A stretch of 64,000 bases of DNA, taken from assembly GCA_949126835.1 (NCBI GenBank), contig OX421500.1, positions 15,432,681-15,496,680 of the forward strand, in the 5' to 3' direction. The stretch comes from Anisus vortex (lineage: Eukaryota > Mollusca > Gastropoda > Planorbidae). Positions 33,997 to 46,332 of this stretch are shown in pieces. The number at the start of each line of letters is the position of its first letter. Positions within the stretch are counted from its first letter, which is position 1. The position numbers were made by a program, and so were the translations under genes. The notes beneath the pieces are model-generated. The model ran no database searches and was not told where the DNA came from. It saw only the letters and a program-made list of their open reading frames with translations.

Positions 33997-35540
33997 TCTC
34001 AAAAGGAATATGTATGTATGTGGCTGGGTATGTACATACCGCATAATCTTTTTAAATACTGGACATAAAAACGTGAAATTTGCTACAAATATTCTTTACG
34101 TTACGGCGGTGAACACTGTCAAGGTTTTAAAAAAATTAAAATGACCGCAGTGGTCAGTTTGGTCAAAAAACGCGAAAAAAACACAACTTTTGATTCACAT
34201 TGTCTTTGCCAGTACAACATTTTATAGTTTTTCGTCACAAAGTTAGAAAAAAAAGGATGCGCTGAGATTATTTTTATGACGTCATCAATCTTTGCGCATG
34301 GATTTTATAGCAATGAAAGGACATTTTTCATTCATGTTTAAATTGACGTCATCAAACTATGTGCATGGATTTTTATCTCAACTCAATGAGGGGAACAAAT
34401 TTTCTTCATGTTTAAATTGTCTACGTGCCGTAAACAACACTGTAGTTGATTTTCTTAATCTATCACTACTTTAATACTTTACACTGTGAATACATGACTT
34501 AAAGCTAATTAATAATTTAAAACTTTACAAACATAGGACAAAAGCAAATATATATAGTATTTTTTTTTCTGTTTCGGGAAGTAATACCGACGCCTTAGTA
34601 AGCTTTTTTAAACGCAGTGGTCCTGGTTACACTCTATATTTAAGCTTATAATTATATGGCGTCATCAAATTTTGCGTATTTATGCGTTTAAGAAGTTTTG
34701 TTTTAATTTGCGTCGTAATTTGTAGAATGCAATATTTAAATGGTTTAAGATACCGGAAAATACTTTATCCCCGCTTAAGACTATTGTTTATAATTCCATG
34801 GGTTATTTTATCCAGTTCCGAGAACTGGGCACCTTTAGGCTTATCGCCTTGGTAACGGCCATTGTTTAAATTACCGGGCAATGTTAAAATTACCGGGCAA
34901 TGTTTATAATACCGGGCAATGTTTAAATTACCAGGCAAAGTTTAAATTACCGGGCAATGTTTAAATTAACGGGCAATGTTTATATTACCGGGCAATGTTT
35001 AATTTGCCGGGCAATGTTCAAATTGCTGGAACTAACTTTTTAAAGTTTTAATTCGTGTCTTATACGTTTTATAAACATTATTTCATATGGGTTTCATTTG
35101 TTATTGTTTTACATGTTGAATAGAAAATTTAATTCTAAGTTTGCTTCCAAAGCAACAATAAATAAATAAATAGCAAATAAACAAAAACATAACAACATAG
35201 GTCTGCGACTTAATGTTTGTCGTAAAAAAAATATATCAAACAATCATTAAAAAAAAATAAAAGTACTGTCGAATGTTCTTAATCAATGAATAGAACAAAA
35301 TATATTCATGTTTTAATTTGCGTCGTAATTTATAGCGGGCAATTTTGTAATTGTTATAATGGGTTATGAGTAATGATTTTAACGGGTAATTCATGTTGTA
35401 GCGGGCAAATAAAAAATTGCCTCACGTTTAAATTCGTGTCGTAGGTCATGCGGGCAATCTCATTATAACTGCTTGAGTAGTTAGAGTGTATGTAAACATA
35501 ACTTTTGGCCGGTTCGAAGGACCGGGCACATTCCGGCTAG
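33997..35540 (+). mobile_element. Helitron-like unit 3, with CTAG terminus
   Basis: This third tandem copy has a shorter subrepeat tract (34,862-35,030). It ends with the stem-loop GCCGGTTCGAAGGACCGGGC (stem CCGGT/ACCGG), then 12 nt later CTAG at 35,537-35,540. A hairpin shortly before a CTRR end is the known 3' hallmark of Helitrons. The two internal units end CTTG instead. Host sequence with GPCR remains begins directly to the right. Confidence 0.65.
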
Positions 35541-36585
35541 TATATAATAAAATTACTCGATGCACTGAGATTCTCTATTAATAGTACATCCATGGCAGTA
35601 AGAGTACGACTATTCACAGCTTGAATATTGCTATGATCGGTGTAATCAACAATATATTTCATGATATTAGCAAATTTGTTAACTGAATACACAGCACAGA
35701 CTGTCAATAGCGTTTTTGTGGTTTTATGTGTCTTTGAGGCTGTCTAAGATTTTGCTGAAACTATTTGTTGACGTTTTAACGTTGATAGTTTGACTCGAAG
35801 AACGATAAGTAATGATCCACAAGTTACTATGATAAATGGAATGTGTTCCATTTAAGGGTTCACAATCTGTGCGATTAAGAAAAATTATTCCCCGGTAGGT
35901 AGGAATTCAATATATCCAGCATATAAATCCCACATACTAAAGTAGATATAACTAAAGTGGTAAAATGTTGCTATGTAAATAGGATACGGAAACCACAATA
36001 AAAAGACTAAAGCCACAGCCATCCATGTTCTTCTCCGTGTCACTATTGACTTAAAATGGAGTGGATAAAACACAGCCAATAGTCGCTCCAATGCAATCAA
36101 AGCCACAAGACTTGAACTTAATGGGAGACCAGAAAAATAAAACATTAGAATTGTTATAGCCAAGACAAAGAGAACGTAACAAACGTCTTCTGGATATTCC
36201 CACATTTTATAATCAGCTGGTCTTTTTCCAGGAATAAAATAAATAATGTTTGGCAGATTTAAAGATGACATCAAAGTGCACGAGTCTGCGACACATAGAG
36301 AAGTTAAAAGTATATTTGAAGGTTTCTTTAAACCTGACTTTATTAAAACATAAATACTAAGTACGTTTCCTGTTAGTCCAAATATGGCTATAATGGGATA
36401 TACCAAAACTTTCGTGTATAGAATCATCTTCTTAACGAAATCATAAAAATATTTTTGCTCTCCACCTAATATACTTGATACCGTAGTGTTGTTCAAACTT
36501 TTGAGTCTAAAGTACTGTTTCCATTCATTATTGTATGTTCCATTTGTATTGTACTTTTGGGGAGATCTGGATAGTGTTACGAATA
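35541..36585 (-). pseudogene. Rhodopsin-family GPCR pseudogene
   Basis: The minus-strand frame 36496-35885 shows TM1 with GLTGNVLSIYVLI (N1.50), intracellular KKPSNILLTSLCVADS (TM2 with D2.50), a Cys at the TM3 start (EDVCYVLF), TM3 ending ALERLLAVFYPLHF (ERL in place of DRY) and TM4 RRRTWMAVALVFLLWFPYP. The frame is broken by TAA at 35,885-35,887 but continues in phase: a second TAA (35,852-35,854), TM5 FIIVTCGSLLIVLRVKLSTL, a TAG (35,744-35,746), and the TM6 start TTKTLLTVCAVYSV. TM7 is absent, and similarity stops near the Helitron-like boundary. The 5' end stays open to about 36,58x without an ATG (contains NTNGTYNNEW, a possible glycosylation site). An ATG at 36,526-36,528 is in another frame. 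This resembles mollusc chemoreceptor or peptide-receptor expansions, but the ligand is unknown. Confidence 0.8.
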
Positions 36586-39090
36586 TCGGTCATAGAAGGA
36601 ATGACGTAGTAAGGCATTGACCTCTTACCAAGTGCGTATTAGAGTCCAAGATTCGACCTTTGTGCCCTGAGGGCAGTTTAAATAAAATAATTCGTCCAAC
36701 CCCGCGGAATATGAAGGTTATAATCTGGATCGCAGTATCCTATAGACCAGTGAGATTGAAATGCGTATTAAGACCCTGTAGAACCTTCGATAATAGTTTT
36801 CTTTGGAAAGTCCCTACCTCCTTAAAGTTAGTTCAGTTTGAAAGTTTTTAGAGTGAAGTCGCTATATTGATACTTGTATATTATATGCCATTTATTGAAA
36901 TACTTATGTTGCTATCAGTTGATGCATTTATTGATCGTTTATATTCAGTCTACAATTTAAATACAATTGTTTATTCAACAACTGGAGTTGTTTAATCTAT
37001 CATTGTTGAGAAAGGTGTTGAAGATAATTATCCCCAATATAACTACATTGCTGCATAGACTTGTTAGTCAAGGAACCCCTAGCTTGGGCTACAGATTAGC
37101 AGAATCTAGAGACTTCTAATAAAGATACAACTATATACATTGAATCCGATTTAACGAGTCGTAATAATAGTCATCATAGAGATAGTCCATAACAATAGTA
37201 ACTGAATTGAAAAAAATTAATTGTTAATATAGAAAATATAAAATAATCAACAAAGCATAATTTCTCTTTGTAAACATTATTTTGAATTATTTTTATAAGC
37301 CACTTTTGAAGATGAAAGGTTTAGTAAAATTAAAAACACGAATTATAGAAAATCCCTACATGATTTTGTTTTAAAGTCTTAAACATAAAGAAGAGTAACT
37401 TCTAGATTTCCAGGTTTCTGATATTTATGAACTGAATGTTCCAGCTAACCGACAAACGCTGATAATACATATATTTTTATTTGTTGATTTAAAGTGTAAT
37501 ATTGAAATATACCTGAAAAGGCAGCTATCTATTTTATGTTTTCTCAGATTGTCTCCCTGCACATGCTTATAAATAAAGGTGAAAACGAAGTATTTATAAT
37601 CATAAGAGCATAGTCAAATGGGTCAATGAAACTATTATTATCATTGAGTCCTTGTGATTGACAGAGTCTGTTTGAGTGTCTGACTGTCTTAATGGGTGTG
37701 CCAAACGAAAATCAATAGACCGGCGCTCGCATCTTATTGGAAGATATTTGAATTTCACCTAAAGAAATTGTTACTAAATAGTTTGCAATGATTCACCTAT
37801 TTTTGCGAACACATTTGTTAACACACATACACAAAACGCTTAAAGCTATTGACTTCTATACATTTATAAAATTATGACTCTAGATTATTTTTGTCTCTTC
37901 ACTCATTTTATACGTGTTTAAACAGCAGTTTTCTCCAGACGCTAATGATTAGCTTTAATATTTGAGATTGTAATAACTTAAATACAACTAAGATCATTTA
38001 ATGAAATACGTTTAGAGTATAATTTGCTAAATAACTAGTCAAATAGAGCTCGTATAATATATACACCATTGTTTTCCACTACTAGAAATGTGTATTATAC
38101 AGAACATTTTCGAGCGATCAAACCTAGTTTGCATACAAATAAAAAAAAAACCCACATAGGTTATAAATAGTTTGCACTTACTTCAGTGAGGATAATCTAT
38201 TTGTAAGTTGAAGCCTTATATTCAGTGCAATTATGGGACAATTGAGGAACAAAAAGTCAAAAAATGTATTTCCTCTTCACCGCAAGATAATGGGAACTAT
38301 ATTCACGCTGGTTCTTTGTATAAAACATCAAAGGGAAAAAAATGCGTAAAGCGCTAATCACCAAGTAAAGTAACCTTTAAACTGATGATAAGCCATAAAA
38401 GCTATTTGTAAGTAAATATATTCCGTCTTTCATTTTTGTGTTAACTTTCAAGCAAGCTTAGATTTTGTTGTTTAAATAAGTCAAAGCGATGTCTCGATTA
38501 TAGTAAGGATTTATTTGAACAGTTGTTAGTCAATTCACTACCTATCTGAGGTTTTTCCACTTATAAGGATGTTCTTATTTAAGTGCACAACTCCTAATAG
38601 TAGTGGCAAATAGTTAAGGGTGGAAACGTTTACTTTGTTTTGGGCTGCCATTTGTTCACGTTTTATTTCCGACTTTACTTGTGGCTTCAAAATCTTGAAA
38701 TTGTGATGAAATTTTGTGCAAACTAAACAACGACAATTGATTTGAAGCTAAACCTTTTTAGTAGGTAGTTTCTCTTTGTAATTTAATCATATTATTCTGG
38801 TCTTCGTAATTGGTTATAATTTTACAAAGAGACCTATAAGATTCAAGGCTTTAAATATAAGACTCTCAGTATGTTCCAGTTGCAACAGTTGTCAACACCT
38901 TTTGTTCTGTTGTGCTGTTTGGTGGTATCACACATTTTTTTTTCCTATAGTTTAAACCGCATGCCTATCTATCTGTAACTCATTATTCTATGTTAACTTC
39001 TTCTGAAGTTTTTCACAATTGCCTTATAACTATTTACAATGTACATAATGTATTTTTATTATGAATATCAATCAGCTTTTATGTGCACAT
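36586..39090. other. Intergenic DNA, nothing recognised
   Basis: About 2.5 kb of AT-rich DNA with no supported coding sequence. Short frames such as 36,660-36,851 show no family signature. No match to other parts of the window was noticed. Confidence 0.4.
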
Positions 39091-39094
39091 TATC

Positions 39095-39690
39095 TGGCTT
39101 ATTGTGTAGGCCTACATCAACAGGCTTATTGTGTACATCAACTAGTTATTGTGTAGGCCTACATCAACTGGCTTATTGTGTACATCAACTAGTTATTGTG
39201 TACACCAACTATCTTATTGTGTACACCAATTTTCTTATTGTGCACATAAACAGGGTTATTCTGTGAATCAAATAGCTTATTGTGTACATCAACTTTCTTA
39301 TTGTGTACATTAACTGGATTATTTCGTACATCAAATATCGTATTGTTTACATCAACTATCTTATTGTATACATAAACTAATTTATTGTGCACATCAACGG
39401 GCTTTTTGTGTGCATCAACTAGCATATTGTGTTCATCAACTATCTTATTGTGTACATCAACTATCTTAGTGTGCATATCACCTAATTTATTATGTACATG
39501 ATCTGGTTTAATGTGTACTCACCTAATTTATTGTGTAAATCAAATATCTTTTTGTGCACATCACTTAATTTATTGTGTACATCAACTATCTTATTGTGTA
39601 TATGACCTAATTTATTGTGTACATCAACTAACTTGTTGTGTACACGATCTAGTGTAATATGTACTCACCTAATTTTTTGTGTACATCAAC
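39095..39690 (+). repeat. 21-bp minisatellite (heptad-coding in one frame)
   Basis: There are about 28 degenerate units around CTTATTGTGTACATCAACTA. As 21 is a multiple of three, the minus strand keeps one frame open over 39,189-39,476, reading NKIVDVH-type heptads. Substitutions alter amino acids freely and there is no start context or splice structure, so the frame is most simply a repeat by-product. Confidence 0.85.
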
Positions 39691-39699
39691 TCATAAATA

Positions 39700-40600
39700 A
39701 ATACATTTTTAAACACATACTACTGAACTATTCGTTGCTTTCAGATTTGGACCATCAATATTAATTGAGTAGGTTTGCTCATTTTACCCTCTTAGTGCAA
39801 CCAATGGACTTGTTCTAGCTTTATGCTTTCCCAATGGTGAATGGAAACTAAGTCTTATGCCTAAGAAAATAAGCCAATAGATAAATCGAAACTATGGATT
39901 GGACTTTCTACCTAAAACTACCGCAGCTTATATAAGTTAAGTTATAGTCTACAGGCCTACGAAATAATTTAAAAGTATGTATTAAGAGTGATACAACCTC
40001 CTCAAGTAATTCAGTGTTTCCCTAATAATAGTTTAATAAATCTAGTGTGCCTATAAAAGAAATCAATACCAATGGTCTGCTTTCAAGTTTGAGTCGTAAA
40101 GTATGGGGTGTAAAAATAAACAACTAAAGTTACAGAGAATAATCTTTAAATTATCTTAAACAACTCTATAGATCACATTTAATTCTGCTTCAAATTATTT
40201 CATAATTTAGACGCTACAAATTTTAAAGATAGCAAGCAAAGACTTTTTTTTGTGTAAGTCAACTCTTTGAGTAAAAAGTTGCTGAAACAATACAACCCAT
40301 TTAAAGATTCATGTTTGTGAATAATCTCTTGAAAATATTGAGATTATTGTCTTCTATATAAATGTATTTAAGCGACAAAAGTTTCTAGTCAATGCACCTA
40401 ATATGAGTTTAGTAGGGATCATTTAATACCCTATTATGATGTGTTTAACATTTCATACTGCATTGGTATGTAATTTATAAAATATGTGCAGCCAGAGTGT
40501 TGCAATTGGTTGCTCTTATGTTCCTAGTGAGATCTTTGTCTCATGCAGCAGTATAATAAAAAGTATGCATCTGATTTCACATATTTATTTAGCTGATTTT
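39700..40600. other. AT-rich spacer, nothing recognised
   Basis: No gene, repeat array or shared element can be supported in this stretch. Confidence 0.4.
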
Positions 40601-40609
40601 TTTAATATT

Positions 40610-40700
40610 TATTTTGGTAAAATTTTCCACTTCCCTCTTTATTTTGGCCCATATGAGTGAGGCTCGATATAAATGACCAATTATTATTATTATTATTTTT
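40610..40700 (+). mobile_element. Probable 3' tail of a LINE or SINE with (ATT)n end
   Basis: GTGAGGCTCGATATAAATGA continues into CCAATTATTATTATTATTAT. A short non-AT-rich segment ending in a trinucleotide run is typical for retroposon 3' ends. No coding remnant is visible upstream, so the family is not determined. Confidence 0.35.
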
Positions 40701-41269
40701 ATATGGAACACCCGGATCTTTTTTTTTTTTTAAAGGTCTCAGATTCGACTGATTAAAAGGCCCCACGTGTATTGTTTTTTTCTTGATATGAAAAGCTCTT
40801 CTTTCTGAGTGTGTTTCCGAGTGTTCTTTTTAAAACTAACACCTTGAAATAATTAATAGTAAATCGGATCTACATAATTGTATATAAATTATCTGATTAA
40901 GGCATTTATAAATATATATTCTAAATATAAACAATATTACTTGTCAATAATAGTAACTAGTCAGCTAATGAAAAATTAATAGGTGTGTTTTTCCAAATGC
41001 AGTCATACAGGCCTCGAATTATTTCTTCCGTTTGCTATTGTACAACGAAAACAGTGTAGTCGTAACTACGATCAATAAGGTTTAGGATTTGTGTAATTTT
41101 ATAGCCTTTTGAATACTGTTTACTTTCAACGAACGATCAATATGCATAAAGTCTTTGTTTATATAATTTAATGATCATAAATTATGGAAAAATAATTTGG
41201 TGATTAATTAATGTAGCATTTCTATGATTGCCTAAAAAACAACAACACTGATAAGGCGTGTCATGTAAC

Positions 41270-41640
41270 AGTGTCGGAAGTTAATGCACTACTCTTCACT
41301 CTCCACGTTCGTCTACCTTCACTGTCGCCCGCTAGCACACATTTATGTGCAATATGTAGGGACATACAGGGCAATACAGGCACTAGGCTGGGGTTGAGGC
41401 GGACTGCTAAGCACATTGCTTCCTTTTTTGTTTCTTCTGTCTAAGTCCAAGTTCGGGTGAAGTTTTTTTCTCCAACTACTTAATGCGACTAGAGACCATG
41501 TGTGCCACACCAGTCTGGTTTGTTTAGCGGTACAGAGTCGATGCTAAAGTCGTCAGCCTGTTTGTTCTTCAGGCTATTCGGACTGAGTAAGTATGGTGGT
41601 GTTTTGTAAATTTGTTGCTTTGCGCCCTTGCCTGAAAGAA
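41270..41640. other. GC-richer island of unknown nature
   Basis: This island has a higher GC content than its surroundings (ACTGTCGCCCGCTAGCACAC, GGCTGGGGTTGAGGCGGACT, CGGGTGAAG). There is no long open frame and no second copy in the window. It could be an untranslated exon or promoter, or an old repeat fragment. It is recorded because its composition stands out. Confidence 0.3.
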
Positions 41641-43043
41641 AAAAAGTTAAGAGCAGGACAGTATATAAAGAGAGGCCATATGCTTACTATGTGCAATAGG
41701 GACGTAATTGTTTTTATTTCCCCATGAAACTATAAAATACATTTTAATAAGCTATACAAAGGAAAGAATGAGCCCTTAACGATTATTTTAAAACGAACTC
41801 TAAAATACAACTCATCTATCGGTTAATTTGTCTGATGAAACATGTATTCAAAATATTTATCCAATAACAGAAGAAAATTCAATCGTGGGACTCCATATTT
41901 AAATGATAACCTCCTAATTAAAAAAAAAAATAAAAAAAAAAATTAAAAAAAATATGTTTTAAATTTGAATAACGATTTTAGTTCTTAATGTCAAAATCTA
42001 TTTTTTGTTTTTCTCTTCACATTCCTTGTAGAATTGGTGTTTAAGCAAGAGAGATGAATGGAGTCGTTCTGATTAAAACGGTCACTGGCCGTATCGACTA
42101 GCCAAGCACCTCTGGGCACGTGACATCCCAAATAGTCTAGGTCAACAATAGAACAACGTTACACAAGATAACTAGTTTAACTTGCCAGTTGTCATATTAT
42201 TATGTTTGAAAAGATGCATGTCTGAGTTCACACTGTTTAACTTGAAAACCACAAATGGCTCATAAAATCAGTCGATGTTTATTAAATGAAACTATCATAC
42301 TTGGATAAAGTGGCATGTCTATAGTCTTAACGCTTTAAAAAAAAATCCAACATGTTTGAAAAATAAAGGCTTTACTTGTTAAAAATCAATCATATTATCT
42401 TTTCACGAAGTGCGGCGGCCCCTACTAGTAAATGCATAAATGTGGCATGACTTGTGTGCATGTATGTTGCAGGGTTTTAGCTAAAGAAAATAAAGGCTGT
42501 TTTTGAGTCCTTGACAATCAAAGGAATAAATACATAAATAAATAAATACAATCAAAACCTCGAAAGCATTAATTAAGCTAAATTTGATATGCATGACCAT
42601 AAAAAAAAAGAAAAATAAAGAGAATTAAACTAGCTTCTTTAAACCTGGATATAAGAAAGTCTTTAGACATTGAGGAAACATATCAACAAACATATAACAA
42701 ACATAATAATATTTATTGGACAAAAAAATAGAATAAAATGTATGTACAGGATTAGAGTTGGTCAATGCAATGTATAAATTCTAAAAAGGCTATGTAATAA
42801 TATAAACTTAAAACGATACCTTTATTAAAACTTAAACCCTTGGGCTTCTTTCTTTTTTTTAAAGTAAACAAACAGAACCTACATAATCTCTACCAAACAT
42901 ATTTAAATGCTTGAATACTTAACATTATACATACATGTTTTTTCCGTTATATGCAGCTTCGAAACAATAATGTCTTAGTACTGTTTTTGACTTTTTAAAA
43001 CAGCCATGTCAAATGAGTGCTCAAAACCTATTTGGGTTTTGTC
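41641..43043. other. AT-rich spacer
   Basis: Apart from an A-rich low-complexity run near 41,920-41,955, I see nothing supportable here. A GC-richer patch near 42,070-42,120 is unassigned. Confidence 0.4.
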
Positions 43044-43050
43044 CTTATTC

Positions 43051-46000
43051 TAGGTACTCAAAACTGATTTTAATTTTTCAAGATATTGATAATTTTTATA
43101 TTTTTAATAGAAAGACAAAATGATTCTAAGAACTTTGATACCAATTTTATGACTGTATGTTAAATTTTAAGAAAGTTATGAAATTTTGAAATTTTACAAG
43201 TGGGTTACCTTTAGCCACCTCACAAAGTCCTATTTTTAGAAGTCATTATCTCAAAACGTATATTGGCTATGGCTAAGTTACTTTGTTTACAAACACAAAA
43301 GTTTGTAGAGAAGAGACCCAATTTTTTTCGCGAATGTGGGGCATTTGAAAAATATACAAATATCGATGTAAAAATCATTTTTCATACTTTTTACAGTTTT
43401 TTTCAAGGGAGACAAAAAACGCAAATCTGACCTATTTTTTAAAAAATCCCTAAAAATTACCTAATTATAGTAGAAGCTTATGTTATATATCAAATTGAAG
43501 GTAATTCAATGCGCTATAGAGACCTACTAAATTAGCACTGTTTCAAATTATCAAAATTTAATTATTTTTATTGAAACAAAGTGTTCTAGCAAAAATTTTC
43601 GTTTTTTAGCCATTTATAAATATTCGCGAAAATTTAACGAATCTTTGTAAATGTACAAATATTACATCAATTTGAAGTTCATTTAAAGTACACAACTTTT
43701 ATAGTAAAAAAAGTTCTAAAATGTACTGTAAAAGTAGTTATACGGACAAAGATTGTCAATCATGTACTGAAAGTAAAACAAACAAAACCAGTTTTTATAT
43801 AGTGTAAGACTCGAGCATTAAACATTAAATAAGGCAAGTTAGTACTTTATTTAATTATACACATTTTAAGGTGACAGTTATACGTGTTTTATTTTAAAGA
43901 GAAAGTTTTCAAATGTTAATTAAAGGTTTAAAATAACAACCATTGACTATTGTTTAGGTTAAGACCATTTATCCTATTGATAGTAGTAACAATAATATGA
44001 ATAATCAGTTATATCCCATAACTAAAAACAAAATATATTATTACAATATAAACTTAAAACTGTTCATTATATTACTTGTACATTTGATTTGATTTGGTTT
44101 CTCTATTTTTTTACATTGGTATAAAGTATAAATACCTATATCTAATGGTCCTTAACACTAACCAAGAACGCCTATAACAAGCATTATATTCTAAGCTGTA
44201 GTTTTTTTGTATAGATAAATATTTAAAGAATCACATTTTGAGTTTCACTATTGATATTTCGATAACAGATTAATTGTTCAGTAGTTTATGGGGATATTGT
44301 GCATTATTTGAGACTTAGCCCCGTTCGGTCATTATTGCACTTCACCCACCCCCGCACTTTATATTAGTTGTGTTCGCTGTCCACCAATCTTTCCTACTTT
44401 TCACTATCTGCCACCCCCACTACGCTACTAGTAATAATACATTTTTAGCTCATACACTTTTATTTTAATTATACATTAACAATTATGAAACATATCTCTT
44501 ATATCGACCTAATTTTAACTTTCATCTAATAGTAGTTCGCAAAAATATATTTGTTTTAATATCAGAACGAACCGTCTTTTCGACCTCTTGCCGTGTACGT
44601 TTCACCCTTACCCCCCCCCCCCACACATATATAAAGTGGTACGATTCTACCCTATGTTCCCCTCCCAAACCCTCCTATTTTGTTTTTATTTGGTCCAGAT
44701 CAGAATACAGATGGTAGGCCTATATGCATATAGGACACGAAGTTGGCATGCAGTAAAATCTATGATTTTATTGGCAGACTGTTGATGAATGAATTAGTAG
44801 GCTATAAACGCATGAAAATTTATAAATAAAATGTAGCCTATATAAAGTCACTTTATTGACCCCCTTCCCTCCCACATTTCAACAACTGTAAATTTTTTCA
44901 ATAACCCGGTTTTCTGTATTTTGTTGACATAATTAATATACGATCCCTTATGTAGGCTATTTGATTATGACTGATTGTAATTAGACTTTTTCCTAGGCAA
45001 TACAAAGAATTTCACAAACATAATAAATATATATAATAACCGTCAATAAACGTATAACAAATCGGGGGTATACAATAAACTTTTAATTTCATGCTAGATC
45101 TGATAATCTTATTAGAATTATTATTATTAGGCCTATGCATGACAAACCATTATTCAATAAATGTTTTAAAAATGACTTAGCCCTACCGATGAATTATTAA
45201 ACATATGCCATGGAAAGAAATATTCTTCAAGTGCAGATATAATAATAGTATTGTATTATTTTAAAGAGTAAAATATGTCTTTTATTATCCACATTAGACT
45301 TGTCGGAGTAGGCCTCATAGCTATTGCGTTTTGTAGGCCTTATGAGTGTAGACTAGACAATATTTTTGTACATCTATGTGCTGAAAATAGCTTCGCGTCC
45401 ACGAAAACTAAATAAAATACTGTCTGGTTCTATTTAAATGTTATTATAATTGTTTAAAACTACTTAATTATATACTTAATTCGTTTAATTAATAATATTT
45501 TCCATAGCTTCGCTAGTCCATCAAAGGTCACATTTACTATTGTTTACATTGACAACAGATTGAAGATACCTTTTGCATGTCGAATTACATATTATAATAT
45601 TATTTCCTGGAAATAAAAAGTATCAATTCAATATCTTTAGCATATCTACTTTAAAATAAATGTACTTTTAGTTTATTTTATGACAAGAAAAAAACTAGGC
45701 TTATCCTTAAACTTAATAGGGGTTTGGAGACTCGAGAACAAGTGATTTTAAGTGGTAAATCTAAAACAATTTTATTAAAATTAAATAAATATAATAATAT
45801 ATACATACATATTTTAACATAAAATTAATTTTATATTATTAATCTATGATATTGAATAGTTTTACTTAACTACTAAAGTGATAAAATCCGATACGGCGCC
45901 TTTATTGGTAACGACCCTTCAAATAGCGGAAATCGCGGCAGACATGTTTTTACGGCAGTAAAATACTATTTCATAGGGTTTATCTTGCGCGTTAGGCAAA

Positions 46001-46325
46001 ATGTGCCATAATATATAGACTAATAATTCTTTCATATTTTTACAGGAAAATGGACCAGCTTTTTGATGATGTTTATAAAAAATCTTAAAAATGATTTTTA
46101 CTTCAAAAATAAACTATTTTTCTTAGATAATTTAAATATTAAAAATGTTTAACATAAACAATCAATTTTAAATACATATGGTGATAAAGGCCATTTATTC
46201 CTGTACAATCGAGTGAAAAAAATATCTTTCTATCATGAATGGCACTTTTTGCCTAGACGATTTAGTACAAGAGGTGTCGAAAACTTAAAATCGCGCAAAA
46301 AACGGAAGCCAGTTTTGAGTACCTA
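43051..46325. mobile_element. 3.3-kb TIR DNA element with target-site duplication
   Basis: TAGGTACTCAAAACTG (43,051-43,066) is perfectly matched in inverted orientation by CAGTTTTGAGTACCTA (46,310-46,325). Directly outside lie identical 7-bp direct repeats CTTATTC (43,044-43,050 and 46,326-46,332). TIR plus flanking duplication over 3.3 kb is good evidence for one transposed unit. No frame longer than about 65 codons lies inside, so it is non-autonomous or decayed. Internal sequence is AT-rich and includes a C-run (44,611-44,621). A 7-9 bp duplication would fit hAT- or Mutator-type insertion. Confidence 0.6.
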
Positions 46326-46332
46326 CTTATTC

